A stretch of 64,000 nucleotides of DNA from Pseudonocardia abyssalis (GTDB lineage: Bacteria; Actinomycetota; Actinomycetes; Mycobacteriales; Pseudonocardiaceae), in NCBI RefSeq assembly GCF_019263705.2, contig NZ_JADQDK010000001.1, positions 186,001-250,000 on the forward strand. Reading direction: 5' to 3'. A program made the translations under genes and the position numbers. The notes below the pieces were generated by a model. It saw only the letters and a list, made by a program, of their open reading frames with translations. It did not search any database and was not told the DNA's origin. Every line of letters begins with the position of its first letter. Position 1 is the stretch's first letter. This document shows, piece by piece, positions 1 to 7,555 of the stretch.

Positions 1-379
1 CGACGCGCACCGAGTTGGTGACGACGGTCAGCCCCGGCACCCCGAGCAGCGCCGACGCCACCGCGTGCGTGGTGGTGCCCGCCGACAGCGCCACCGACGC
101 CCCCGGCTCGACCAGCGCCGCCGCGGCCGCCGCGATCGCCCGTTTCGCCGCCGTGCGCAGCTCCGACTTCGCCGCGAACCCCGGTTCCTCCACACTCGAC
201 CCCGCCGCGGTGGCCCCGCCGTGCACCCGCGTGACGAGCCCACGGGCGGCCAGGGTCTCGATGTCGCGGCGCACGGTCATGTCGGAGACGCCGAGGCGCT
301 CCACCAGGTCGGACACGCGCACGCCGCCGGTGCTGCGGACCTCGTCGAGGATCAGGTCCTGGCGCTGGCGGGCGAGCAT
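1..379 (-). CDS. DeoR-family transcriptional regulator, N-terminal part (runs off window)
   Basis: About 126 codons are visible on the minus strand from ATG at 379; the rest lies beyond the left edge. Residues about 1-55 form a DeoR-type winged helix-turn-helix (MLARQRQDLILDEVR, then VSDLVERLGVSDMTVRRDIE), followed by the start of the DeoR sensor domain, with ALSAGTTTHAVASAL as the likely phosphosugar-binding loop. The family usually represses sugar or nucleoside catabolic genes in the cytosol and responds to a phosphorylated sugar. The target is not visible here. A promoter fits exactly so that the ATG is the first transcribed base. Family call is firm; effector unknown. Confidence 0.85.
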   Translation of the reverse strand, partial: MLARQRQDLILDEVRSTGGVRVSDLVERLGVSDMTVRRDIETLAARGLVTRVHGGATAAGSSVEEPGFAAKSELRTAAKRAIAAAAAALVEPGASVALSAGTTTHAVASALLGVPGLTVVTNSVRV

Positions 380-385
380 GCGCCC

Positions 386-414
386 ACCCTACGACGGAGT
401 CAAACGTTTTCCAA
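386..414 (-). promoter_or_regulatory. Promoter of the DeoR gene, leaderless
   Basis: Read on the minus strand, TTGGAA (409-414) and TAGGGT (386-391) are 17 bases apart, and the ATG at 379 falls where transcription would begin. An 8-bp palindrome AAACGTTT (402-409) touches the -35 box and is a candidate autoregulatory operator. Seen by eye only. Confidence 0.5.
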
Positions 415-419
415 CATAA

Positions 420-1148
420 TCAGACATGGCGGCCGGGGTCGGCCAGGAACGCACGGGTGGCGCGGACGGGCAGCGCGTCGTCGTAGCGGACGGGGGTGAG
501 CGACCCGTCGTCGCCGATCTCCAGGATCCGGGCGCCCGGGACGGCCAGCAGGACGGGGGAGTGGGTCGCGATCAGGAACTGCGAGCCGCCGCGGGCCAGC
601 TCGTCGATCCGGCGCAGCGCGCGGATGCAACCGCGGGTGGACAGCGCGGCCTCCGGCTCGTCGAGGAGGTAGAGGCCGCGGGGGTGGAAGCGGTGGGTGA
701 GCAGGTCGAGGAACGACTCGCCGTGGGAACGCGCGTGCGGGGAGACGCCGCCGTACGCGGGCATCAGCGGCGGGCCGCCGCCCTCCCGGTCGAGCCGCTC
801 GATCTCCGTCGCGACGTTGTAGTAGGACTCGGCGCGCAGGAAGAACGACGTCCTCTCCCGCCCCGGCGCCCGCCCCACCCGCAGCGCCCGCCCCAGCGAC
901 GACTCGCTGCTCCGGGTCGCGAACCGGAACGACCGCGACCCGCCCTCCGCGTTGAACCCGGCCGCCACCGCGATGCCCTCGACGAGCGTCGACTTCCCGG
1001 AGCCGTTCTCGCCGACCAGGAACGTGACCCCCGGCCCGAGCGTCAACCAGGCGCGGCGCAGGCCGTCGACGACGGGGAGGTCGAACGGGTAGCCGGTGCC
1101 CGCGGCGTCCTCGTCGAGGGCGACGTAGCGCACGAACCTCCCCGGCAC
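420..1148 (-). CDS. AAA family ATPase (RecF/OLD-like, single domain)
   Basis: A 242-residue ATPase of the ABC/SMC-like AAA group. Walker A is GENGSGKST at about 46-54, a signature-like SHGESFL at about 141-147, Walker B LYLLDEPEAAL at about 159-169, and the switch histidine in ATHSP at about 194-198. Such short proteins are common stand-alone ATPases in actinobacteria, and their substrates are mostly unknown. Upstream in-frame codons reach into the tRNA gene at 1242, so I place the start at GTG 1148, where the protein reads VPGRFVRYVALDED. It runs in the same direction as the DeoR gene, about 40 bases upstream of it. No toxin or nuclease partner is next to it. Confidence 0.8.
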   Translation of the reverse strand: MPGRFVRYVALDEDAAGTGYPFDLPVVDGLRRAWLTLGPGVTFLVGENGSGKSTLVEGIAVAAGFNAEGGSRSFRFATRSSESSLGRALRVGRAPGRERTSFFLRAESYYNVATEIERLDREGGGPPLMPAYGGVSPHARSHGESFLDLLTHRFHPRGLYLLDEPEAALSTRGCIRALRRIDELARGGSQFLIATHSPVLLAVPGARILEIGDDGSLTPVRYDDALPVRATRAFLADPGRHV

Positions 1149-1241
1149 CGCCCCATCCTGCCCGACCCACCCCCACCCGTCCGCCCGGTGGCGGTGCGCT
1201 ATGGTTTCGGGGCCGGACGGGGTAGCACCCCGTCGATACGG

Positions 1242-1313
1242 TCCTCCGTAGCTCAACGGCAGAGCACCCGACTGTTAATCGGGCGGTTACTGGTTCGAAT
1301 CCAGTCGGAGGAG
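1242..1313 (+). tRNA. tRNA-Asn (anticodon GTT)
   Basis: A full cloverleaf can be drawn. The acceptor stem TCCTCCG (1242-1248) pairs with CGGAGGA (1306-1312), with discriminator G at 1313. The anticodon stem CCCGA/TCGGG (1267-1271 and 1279-1283) encloses the loop CTGTTAA with anticodon GTT at 1274-1276. The T arm contains GGTTCGAATCC. CCA is not encoded. The 3' part from 1277 onward is duplicated at 10064, marking this gene as the attachment site of the adjoining integrative element. The tRNA stays intact after integration. Confidence 0.97.
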
Positions 1314-1320
1314 CAACAAC
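1277..1320 (+). repeat. attL: left 44-bp attachment repeat, inside tRNA-Asn
   Basis: Identical to 10064-10107. It begins with the two A residues just 3' of the anticodon, a usual crossover region for tRNA-targeting tyrosine recombinases. After one mismatch (1321 against 10108) another 11 bases match (1322-1332 and 10109-10119). The integrase gene ends 50 bases further in. Confidence 0.95.
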
Positions 1321-1369
1321 TCCAGGTCAGCGGCTTGCCGCCTGATCTCTCTGCAAGATCACCCGGCGG

Positions 1370-2551
1370 TTACCCGGCGGAAACCCCCTCGTCGCCCTCA
1401 CGCTTGGCGTCGCGGTGAGCACGATCCAGAGCATCCGCGGCCTGCCGATCGACGGCCCGCCGGCCCAGGTAGCGATCCTGCGTCATCGACACTTTCGCGT
1501 GCCCGAGCTGGTCGGCGATCTGCCGAGCGGAGAGGCCGGCCCGATCCATCTCCGTCGCCGCGGTCTTGCGGAACACGTGCGAGGTCACCCACGCGAACTC
1601 GGCCGAGCCGCGGGCGTTGCGGAGATCTCGGCTGGTGTTCGACGGATCCCGCCAGCCACCGGCCGAGTCGGGGAACACCGGTCCGCGTCCACCGGCCGCG
1701 AGCTTGCGCCGGCGCAGCATCGACAGGGCGAAGGCCGGCAGTCGGAGCGTGCGCTCACCGGCGCTGCTCTTGGTGGTCTTGCGGATCAGCCCCACGCCCT
1801 TGATGCGGATCAACGTGTGGTCGATCTCGACGGTGCCGTCAGCGAGGTCGACCTCCTCCCAGCTCACCGACAGCGCCTCGCCGATGCGGACGCCGGTACC
1901 GAGCATCCACTCGCACAGGTCGGGCAGGTCCTTGCGGACGGCGTCCCGGTCACCGTGCAGGCGGGTGACCCACTCGTGCCTTTCGTCCTGCGTGAGCGCG
2001 CGCGGTTGCCGGGCCGGCGTGCTGACGATCCGCCCGACGTCGCGGACCGGGTTGGACAGGATTGCGCCGTGCCGCACCGCGAGCCCGAGCACCCCGGAGA
2101 CGACCGTCCGCGCGATCTTGGCCGTGGCGGAACCCTTGTGGAGCTGGACCGTCTGCACGAAGCGATCCAGCCGCGGCACCGTGACCTCCCGGAGGCGGAG
2201 CTCCGCGAGCGCAGGCAGGACATGGGTGTCGAGGTTGAGCCGGTAGAGCTGCGCCGTGTTCGGCGAGCGCTGGCCCTGCACGACGAGCCGGTCGACGCCC
2301 TCGATCCACTCCGTCGCCGCCACGCTGAACCGTGAGTCGCCGTTGAGGCCGTCGCGCGGTCCTTGCTGTGCCCGGTCGCGCAGGTGCTCCCGGAGCCGGT
2401 TCTTCGCCGCCGCGGGCGTGGCCCCGTTGCGCTCGACCTTCCGCGTGACGCCGTCGTGGTCACGGAAGCGTGTGCAGGCGCGGAAGCCGCCGCCGATCTT
2501 CTCGGTGCTGATGCTGCCGTAGGTGCCGATCGGCAACGGTGGTCGCGCCAT
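1370..2551 (-). CDS. int: Site-specific tyrosine recombinase (integrase)
   Basis: A 393-residue phage-type integrase that would catalyse insertion and excision at the tRNA-Asn site. The N-terminal third carries an AP2-like/SAM-like arm and core-binding region. The catalytic domain shows the first Arg in LGTGVRIGEALSVSW, a Lys-containing turn near KTTKSSAGERTLRLP, HVFRKTAATEMDRAG (HxxR), LGHAKVSMT and the nucleophile Tyr in DRYLG. Start ATG 2551 is preceded by a strong AGGAGG; an upstream in-frame extension overlaps the excisionase gene and lacks integrase features. It lies immediately inside attL and 11 bases after the excisionase gene, as in pSAM2. Confidence 0.96.
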   Translation of the reverse strand: MARPPLPIGTYGSISTEKIGGGFRACTRFRDHDGVTRKVERNGATPAAAKNRLREHLRDRAQQGPRDGLNGDSRFSVAATEWIEGVDRLVVQGQRSPNTAQLYRLNLDTHVLPALAELRLREVTVPRLDRFVQTVQLHKGSATAKIARTVVSGVLGLAVRHGAILSNPVRDVGRIVSTPARQPRALTQDERHEWVTRLHGDRDAVRKDLPDLCEWMLGTGVRIGEALSVSWEEVDLADGTVEIDHTLIRIKGVGLIRKTTKSSAGERTLRLPAFALSMLRRRKLAAGGRGPVFPDSAGGWRDPSNTSRDLRNARGSAEFAWVTSHVFRKTAATEMDRAGLSARQIADQLGHAKVSMTQDRYLGRRAVDRQAADALDRAHRDAKREGDEGVSAG

Positions 2552-2562
2552 CGTGGGCCTCC

Positions 2563-2754
2563 TCAGCCGGCCTTCTGGCTCTGCGCATCGAACCACCCGC
2601 GGACGTCCTCCGGGCGGTAGCGCAGGTACCGGCCGACCCGTGCGCCCTTCGGGCCGTAGCCGCTGCGGCGCCAGTGGTAGATCGTCATCACCGGGACTCC
2701 GAGGTACGTCGAGACGTCCTCGACGGTCCACAGCGGTGGCGTGGTGGTGGGCAT
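2563..2754 (-). CDS. xis: Excisionase / AlpA-like helix-turn-helix protein
   Basis: A 63-residue protein with a MerR/excisionase-type winged helix: LWTVEDVSTYLGVPVMTIYH, then WRRSGYGPKGARVGRYLRYR. Such proteins bend DNA at att sites and bias the integrase towards excision. Two ATGs compete (2760 and 2754). ATG 2754 is chosen because GGAAGG lies six bases upstream of it, whereas it abuts ATG 2760. It sits between the replication initiator and integrase genes in the same operon, the usual position in AICEs. Confidence 0.9.
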   Translation of the reverse strand: MPTTTPPLWTVEDVSTYLGVPVMTIYHWRRSGYGPKGARVGRYLRYRPEDVRGWFDAQSQKAG

Positions 2755-2811
2755 GATCATCCTTCCGTTCGTCGTGTCGTGGTCGTCTCGGTCGCGGTGC
2801 ATCGGGGCCTC

Positions 2812-4353
2812 TCAGGGCAGGTCGGCGGTGGCCAGCTCCTCGCGGGCGGTGAGTCGGTGCTCGCGTGCGTTGGCGGCCGCGGTGTTCGCGAGCAGCGCGT
2901 CGGCGGTGGTGTGCCAGCCGATGCCGGCGAACGCGAGCGAGGCGATGACGACCGTCGGTTCGTCGTCGAGGGCCTGGCCGTGCTCGACGAGGTCGGGGCC
3001 GGTGTCATGGAGGTGTTCGCGGCGCCAGGCCCGGCGGGCGTTGCGCAGCGCGCCGAGCGTCGTCGAGTAACGGCGGGACTTGGTGGAGAAGTGCCCGCCA
3101 AAGCCGAGCATGTGGGTCCAGCGTCGGAGGCGGCCGTAGCCGGCCATCCACTCGTCGAGCGGCCCGACGTCGTCCGGGTCGTGGTGGCGGGCCCAGTCGC
3201 GGTGATCGGCGAGGACCTGCACGGGTGGGCGCCCGAGTCGCCAGCAGGCGCCGATGAGCCGGCCGACGTGAGTCGTGGGGTCGGCGTGGATGGCGATGGT
3301 GTCGTCGGTGATCCGGGCGGAGGCGTGCCCGGTGATCTCGGTGGCCTTGGTGGCGTACTTGGCGAGGTAGCCGGCGACGGCGCCGGTAGTGATCTCACCG
3401 CGGTCGTCGATGTCGCGGACGGTGAGCCGGACCTGTCGCGGGTCGATCTGCGAGCCCCAGGCGATCGGCCACCCGTCGGGCCGGCGGGGGTGCGGCTCGG
3501 TGGTGAACGCGGTCGCGGTGAGCGCGTCGTGCAGCAGGACGGCGAGGTGTCCGGCGGTGATCGAGACGGGTGGGGCGGTCACGGCGTCGGGGTCGGCGGG
3601 GTCGATTCCGTCGAGCCGGACCATGGCGTGGGTGTGGGCGACGCCGCGGCGCTGGAACTCGGCGACCTTGGCGTAGGACAGCCGCAGCTTGACTCCGTGC
3701 CGGTCGCCGAGGCGGCGCAGGAGCCGGTTGGCGGTGTTCATGCTGCGGCGCCACAGCTCGCCGGCGTAGCCGTTCCAGACGACCTGGTGGTCGTGGTCGT
3801 AGCAGTCCAGGCACAGCGGCCGGCCGACGATGCGGTCGGTGTCGGTGTGGCGGGCGCGGCACTCCATGACCACGCCGTGCGGGCAGGTGTCGGCGTCGCG
3901 GCGGGGGCGGCAGGGCCGGCCGTCGCGGTGGTGGGTGTGGACGGGGCCGAAGGAGCCGGCGGTGCCGGTGAGGAACACGCACGGGTGCTCGGCGACGGTG
4001 GTCGGGACGCCCTTGCCGCCGGACAGGCCTGCCTTGACGAGCTGGAAGGTGTCGGCCCGGTAGGTCTCGGCGCAGGAGGGGCAGACCACGGCGCGGCGGT
4101 TGCCGCAGGGCACGTAGAGCACCCCGTCGGGCATCGCGGCTGTGCCGGTCGTGGAGGTGATGCGGCCGGTGGCGGGTTCGACGGTGTGCAGATCACCGCG
4201 GAGCCGGATCGGGTGCGCGCAGCCGGCCGCGGCCCGGACGTGTCCCTGCCAGGCCGGGTAGTCCGGGGAGCCGGCGCGGCGGACGAGGTCGGTCACGTTC
4301 GCGCCGGCCCAGCGCGCAGGGGTGGGCCGTGTCGGGGCCGGCGCGGTGCTCAT
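2812..4353 (-). CDS. repSA: RepSA-like rolling-circle replication initiator
   Basis: A 513-residue protein like the initiators of pSAM2 and related AICEs, which nick the element origin to start rolling-circle replication after excision. Visible marks are cysteine pairs in CPSCAETYRADTF and LCLDCYDHDHQVVW, a metal-binding HxH-type motif in GVAHTHAMVRLDG, and a Tyr/Lys motif in VAGYLAKYATKATE, taken as the nicking region. The start ATG 4353 overlaps the upstream TGA (ATGA), suggesting translational coupling. No origin can be pointed to with confidence; in relatives it lies near or inside this gene. Confidence 0.88.
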   Translation of the reverse strand: MSTAPAPTRPTPARWAGANVTDLVRRAGSPDYPAWQGHVRAAAGCAHPIRLRGDLHTVEPATGRITSTTGTAAMPDGVLYVPCGNRRAVVCPSCAETYRADTFQLVKAGLSGGKGVPTTVAEHPCVFLTGTAGSFGPVHTHHRDGRPCRPRRDADTCPHGVVMECRARHTDTDRIVGRPLCLDCYDHDHQVVWNGYAGELWRRSMNTANRLLRRLGDRHGVKLRLSYAKVAEFQRRGVAHTHAMVRLDGIDPADPDAVTAPPVSITAGHLAVLLHDALTATAFTTEPHPRRPDGWPIAWGSQIDPRQVRLTVRDIDDRGEITTGAVAGYLAKYATKATEITGHASARITDDTIAIHADPTTHVGRLIGACWRLGRPPVQVLADHRDWARHHDPDDVGPLDEWMAGYGRLRRWTHMLGFGGHFSTKSRRYSTTLGALRNARRAWRREHLHDTGPDLVEHGQALDDEPTVVIASLAFAGIGWHTTADALLANTAAANAREHRLTAREELATADLP

Positions 4354-4667
4354 GCCGAGGTTCCGGGCTCGAGGTGGCCCCACCGCTGGTGCGCGGCCTG
4401 GCGGGTAATGCCGAGCCGGGCCGCGATCTCGGACCAGCTGTAGCCGGCCCTGCGCAGCCCGGTCACCGCGGCGGCGAGCGCGTCGTCGACCGTGGCGGAG
4501 AGCGCGGCGAGGTCGGGCAGCGCATCGACATCCCCGGAGCCGACACGGCGGCCGGCCGCGGCGATGATCCGGCGCCCGAACGCGGCGAAGGCATCGTTCT
4601 CGACCACCCGGGGCATCCCGTTGCCCGTCAACGCCCGCTTGACACCCGAGCGGGCCGGGGCGCTCAC
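4350..4667 (-). CDS. Small sigma-region-4-like helix-turn-helix protein
   Basis: A 105-residue protein whose C-terminal half is a clear HTH (YSWSEIAARLGITRQAAHQR), as in sigma-70 region 4-like small regulators. The N-terminal half (VENDAFAAFGRRIIAAAGRR) is helical and has no known motif. GTG 4667 is chosen because it overlaps the upstream TGA (GTGA) and gives a compact protein; upstream in-frame codons would run fully inside the preceding gene. It may tune expression of the replication and integration genes that follow. Its role is not established. Confidence 0.75.
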   Translation of the reverse strand: MSAPARSGVKRALTGNGMPRVVENDAFAAFGRRIIAAAGRRVGSGDVDALPDLAALSATVDDALAAAVTGLRRAGYSWSEIAARLGITRQAAHQRWGHLEPGTSA

Positions 4668-4948
4668 CAGCGGCCCCCGTTCGCAGGGTGCACAGCAGCA
4701 ACCGCGGTCTGGTTCTGTCTGGCCGGGTCGCGACCGTCGAGGGCGCGCAGCCTGGCGCGGATCCGCACCTCGCGGCGGACAGCTCGGAAGACCCAGGCCA
4801 GGCCGCCGATGGCGAGCAGTAGGCCGAGCCCGATGTTCGCGTAGTGCTCGACGATCGGGAACGCCGCGGACAGCGGGCCGAGCGCGCACACCCCGCAGAT
4901 CACCAGCATGATCAGCCGGTACTCGGTGCCCCGGTGGCCGCCCATCAC
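4664..4948 (-). CDS. Small membrane protein of the AICE
   Basis: 94 residues with two hydrophobic segments, about residues 13-31 (LIMLVICGVCALGPLSAAF) and about 37-53 (IGLGLLLAIGGLAWVF), followed by a basic cytosolic tail (RREVRIRARLRALDGR). It starts with ATG overlapping the upstream TGA. Position and size resemble the small membrane spread (Spd) proteins of AICEs and Streptomyces plasmids, which help plasmid spread along mycelium, but no sequence match is claimed. Confidence 0.6.
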   Translation of the reverse strand: MMGGHRGTEYRLIMLVICGVCALGPLSAAFPIVEHYANIGLGLLLAIGGLAWVFRAVRREVRIRARLRALDGRDPARQNQTAVAAVHPANGGRW

Positions 4949-5217
4949 CGATCACCCCGAGGCAGCGGGCGGGCGGCGCGGGCGCGGTGCAGCAGCGATA
5001 CGAAGGTTCCGACGGTGGGGGTGTCCCAGCCGGCCAGCCAGGCGAGCATCCGCTCGTCGTAGGTGCCGAGGACGATCCCGGTCAGCGGCTCGTGCACGGC
5101 GGAGAGGAAGTCGAGCCGGGCGGCTTCCAGGTCGTAGATCAGGGTCCGGCGCACGTCGAACGGGGGCCGGATGTTGACCGGCTCGACGTCGAGCGGGCGC
5201 AGGTCGGGGCGGCTCAT
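4945..5217 (-). CDS. Hypothetical protein of the AICE transfer operon
   Basis: 90 residues, soluble, with an acidic/aromatic middle (IYDLEAARLDFLSAVHEPLT, then GTYDERMLAWLAGWDTP). I recognise no domain. Both ends overlap neighbours by ATGA junctions (with the translocase gene upstream and the membrane protein gene downstream), so it is probably translated as part of the operon. Its place directly after the translocase suggests a transfer-related or spread role, which is inference only. Confidence 0.65.
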   Translation of the reverse strand: MSRPDLRPLDVEPVNIRPPFDVRRTLIYDLEAARLDFLSAVHEPLTGIVLGTYDERMLAWLAGWDTPTVGTFVSLLHRARAARPLPRGDR

Positions 5218-6034
5218 GCGGCGGCCCTCCGGGCGATGGCGGCGATGTCGTCGTCGGTGAGCCAGGCGCAGCGCATCCGGATCGGGACGCCACCTTCGGC
5301 GAGCAGCCAGCCGACGCCGGGTTCGCCCGGGTCGATGGTGGAGGCGTCGACGCCGCGGGCGTGCCAGCCGTGGCCGAGGATGATGTCCGAGCTGGTCTCG
5401 GTGGTGCAGCGGAACGCGAGCCGGTAGCCGAACAGGTCCCGCAACGAGGTCGGGATGATGTCGTGGCTGGGCCGCTGGGTCGCGGCGACGACGATCACCC
5501 CGGCGGCGCGGCCGCGGGCGAGTAGGTCACGCAGCAGCAGCGAGAACTGGTCACGCTGCTTCTGTCCCCGGCCGTGGCGGAGTAGTAGGCGAGTTCATCG
5601 ATCACCAGGACGATCGCGTCGGTCCAGTCGTCGCGCTCGATCTTGCGGCGGTCGGCCGATCGGAGGTAGGCGTAGCGGTGCTGCATCTCGGCCTGTAGCT
5701 CGCCGAGGGTGTCGATGGCCTCGCCGAGGTCGGGGCCGATGAACCGGTCCGCGCAGGAGCGCCAGAGCCCGAGCTCGACTTCCTTGCCGTCCATCAGCCA
5801 GAGTCGGCAGTCGGTGGCGAGGGCGGCGTGAGCGCAGATGTTGTTCAGCGCGCCGGACTTGCCTGAGCCGGGTTCGCCGGCGGCCAGGAGGTTTTTGTAG
5901 ATCAGCGTGATGAGGACGGCGGCGGCGTTCTCGTCGATCCCGAGATAGATCGGGTCGAAGATCGACGGCGGAAACGGTCGGGCCGGGCGGGGCCGCGGCT
6001 TGCGCAGGCGGGGCAGGCTACGCACTGCGACCAC
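5214..6034 (-). pseudogene. traSA: FtsK/SpoIIIE-type DNA translocase (TraSA/TraB-like), frameshifted
   Basis: Two reading frames together make one TraSA-like ATPase of about 270 residues, which would pump double-stranded element DNA between cells. The first frame, from GTG 6034, carries Walker A GEPGSGKS and Walker B VLVIDELAYYS. Homology leaves that frame after ATAGD near 5560-5566. It continues in the -1 frame, with QFSLLLRDLLARGRAAG, then VIVVAATQRPSHDIIPTSLR, and ends at 5214. A single base is missing, most simply an A that would give codons for DRKQRDQ. The slip site is not a classic slippery heptamer, so this is either a true mutation or a sequencing error. The second part also has an ATG at 5498. 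Confidence 0.85.
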
Positions 6035-6656
6035 CCCCGAACTCGGGCACCGCGTGCAACCGCACCGGCACGGGTACCGGGGTGCTATGCGGGGACGCGA
6101 CCGGGGCGCCGACGAGGGGGTCGCGGCGGACGATGTCCAGAGTGACGAGCGCGGTCACCTTGCGGTGGGCGGCGATCCGGGCGTCGGCGGCCCAGCACGC
6201 GGAAGCGAGGTGCGACAGGTTGCGTTCGAGATCGCCGGCGTCGATCCCTGCGCGCAGCAGCAGCCACACGCGTTCTCCAACCGGGGTGGGTCGGGACCAG
6301 AGCTGCAAGGGCAGGTTGCCCGAGTAGTTCATGATCCGCCGCTCCCTGCATGCGGCGCGGAGCCGGTGGCGGGTCATGACCGCATAGCAGCGGTGCAGGA
6401 CGTAGCGGCGCGAGCGCGGCCACGCGGCGGTGCCGAGCGCGAGCGCGGTGACGATGATGCCGGCGACCCACGCGGGCATCCGGTCGGTGAGCCACAGCCA
6501 CGCCGAGACGGCGATGGCGGCGACGACCAGCTCGGCCCGCCAGCGGATCACGAGCCCAAGCAGCCGGGCCGGACGAGAGCGCTGGGGCCGGGTGAAGATC
6601 TCGAACGGCTCCGAGCGGGACAGCCGCTCCCGCGGGGTGCGCACGGTGCCCCTCAT
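6018..6656 (-). CDS. AICE membrane protein, N-terminal partner of the translocase
   Basis: 212 residues. After a basic leader with SRSEPFEIFTRPQRSRPARLL there are two closely spaced membrane segments (LVVAAIAVSAWLWL, then VAGIIVTALALGTAAW) and a soluble domain containing GNLPLQLWSRPTPVGERVWL, then LLRAGIDAGDLERNLSHLAS. In AICEs this kind of protein precedes, or is fused to, the FtsK-like pump and probably anchors it at the membrane. ATG 6656 overlaps the upstream TGA. Its own end overlaps the translocase start by 17 bases, so separate but coupled translation is likely. Confidence 0.72.
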   Translation of the reverse strand: MRGTVRTPRERLSRSEPFEIFTRPQRSRPARLLGLVIRWRAELVVAAIAVSAWLWLTDRMPAWVAGIIVTALALGTAAWPRSRRYVLHRCYAVMTRHRLRAACRERRIMNYSGNLPLQLWSRPTPVGERVWLLLRAGIDAGDLERNLSHLASACWAADARIAAHRKVTALVTLDIVRRDPLVGAPVASPHSTPVPVPVRLHAVPEFGGGRSA

Positions 6657-7021
6657 CGCCGGCCCCGCATCCGAGCCGGGGCGAGCGGGCGCACGACGCA
6701 CCCGGAGGCGTCGACGAACTGCGTCGCGGTCCTGGCCGTTCGGTCGAGCCAGGGGGTGTCGGTGCCGCGCAGGGCGAACACGTACGCGGCGTAGAACGCC
6801 GACACCCAGCCGAGCAGGACGTTGCGCCCGATGTCGAGGCGGTCCAGCTCGGCGAGCAGGTGTTGGCGCTCGTCGTCCTGGTCGTCGTCGAAGCGGGCGA
6901 GTTCATCGGCGATTGCGTCGATCTGGGCGTCGGCCTCGTCGAGGCGGCGGCTCAGGTCCGCGTAGGAGTCGTGCAGCGCGGCGGCGTCGGCGGTGCCGAC
7001 GACGATCGTCAGATCCTCCAT
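6653..7021 (-). CDS. Hypothetical coiled-coil protein of the AICE
   Basis: 122 residues. Residues about 15-65 have regular charged/hydrophobic spacing typical of a coiled coil (SYADLSRRLDEADAQIDAIA, then ELARFDDDQDDERQHLLAEL), then a short hydrophobic stretch (VLLGWVSAFYAAYVFAL) and a tail. No domain is recognised. It sits between the Pra-like gene and the membrane partner of the translocase and overlaps the latter by ATGA. A structural or accessory transfer role is possible but unproven. Confidence 0.65.
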   Translation of the reverse strand: MEDLTIVVGTADAAALHDSYADLSRRLDEADAQIDAIADELARFDDDQDDERQHLLAELDRLDIGRNVLLGWVSAFYAAYVFALRGTDTPWLDRTARTATQFVDASGCVVRPLAPARMRGRR

Positions 7022-7034
7022 GATCGTTCCTCTC

Positions 7035-7355
7035 TCACGCGCTCTTGGCCGCGGACAGCGCGCGGACCTCGTCGGCGCGGAAGGCGACGCCCTCGCGGCC
7101 GTTGCGGGACCAGGGCTGCGCGACCAGGTGCACCGGGGTGACGGGCTGGCCTTGCTGGAGCTGCGGCGGCTCGGGAGTGGCGAGGGTGACGACGATCGTG
7201 TCGGCGCCGCGCTCGTCCATCACGACGAGCTGTGCGGCCCACAGGGGCAGGCGGGTCTTGCGGTCGAGGCGCTGGACGCCGTTCTCGTCGACCTTGCGCT
7301 CGAACGGGCGGCCGGTGGTGAAGCTCTTTCGCGAGGTGTCGATCAGCAGTTCCAT
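7035..7355 (-). CDS. Pra-like replication/integration/excision activator (tentative)
   Basis: 106 residues, first gene of the leftward operon. The beta-rich pattern (FERKVDENGVQRLDRKTRLP, then LWAAQLVVMDERGADTIVVT, ending near GREGVAFRADEVRAL) resembles the small proteins annotated in actinomycete elements as plasmid replication, integration and excision activators, of which Pra of pSAM2 is the type. I judge this from pattern and position, not from an alignment. Its divergent neighbour is the HTH regulator at 7545, which presumably controls it. Confidence 0.55.
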   Translation of the reverse strand: MELLIDTSRKSFTTGRPFERKVDENGVQRLDRKTRLPLWAAQLVVMDERGADTIVVTLATPEPPQLQQGQPVTPVHLVAQPWSRNGREGVAFRADEVRALSAAKSA

Positions 7356-7431
7356 GACGGGCCCTCCTGGGCGATGTGGGGGTTCGCGGTCGGTGTGGTC
7401 TGTGACACGTCCTCACCGTGCGGGCCGATCC

Positions 7432-7555
7432 GTCTCGTTCAGCGCCGTCCGAGACTCACCCGGACCCGAGCAGTCCGAAGTAGTCTCATTTATGTCTCAT
7501 CTGCGGTAGGATGTGCTGGTCGGCGACTCGCAGGGGGACACGCGATGAGTGAGAC
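7432..7555. promoter_or_regulatory. Divergent control region with repeated GTCTC/GAGAC boxes
   Basis: Between the Pra-like gene and the regulator there are two direct GTCTCAT boxes 11 bases apart (7483-7489, 7494-7500), a GTCTC at 7432-7436, a GAGAC at 7451-7455 and a GAGAC overlapping the regulator start (7551-7555). A -10-like TAGGAT lies at 7507-7512. One-helical-turn spacing suggests cooperative binding by the adjacent HTH regulator, controlling the whole leftward operon and itself. Confidence 0.5.

Noticed and set aside
420..1256. Longer start for the AAA ATPase at 1256
   Set aside because: It would overlap the tRNA-Asn gene on the opposite strand, and the added residues are low-complexity.
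2539..4443. 634-residue open frame on the plus strand across the replication initiator
   Set aside because: It is the antisense shadow of the replication initiator and excisionase genes, with Val/Gly/Asp-rich sequence and no motif; the minus-strand genes carry clear domains and coupled starts.
5495..6034. Programmed -1 frameshifting in the translocase
   Set aside because: The site GACAGAAGC does not contain an X-XXY-YYZ slippery heptamer and no obvious pseudoknot follows, so mutation or read error is simpler.
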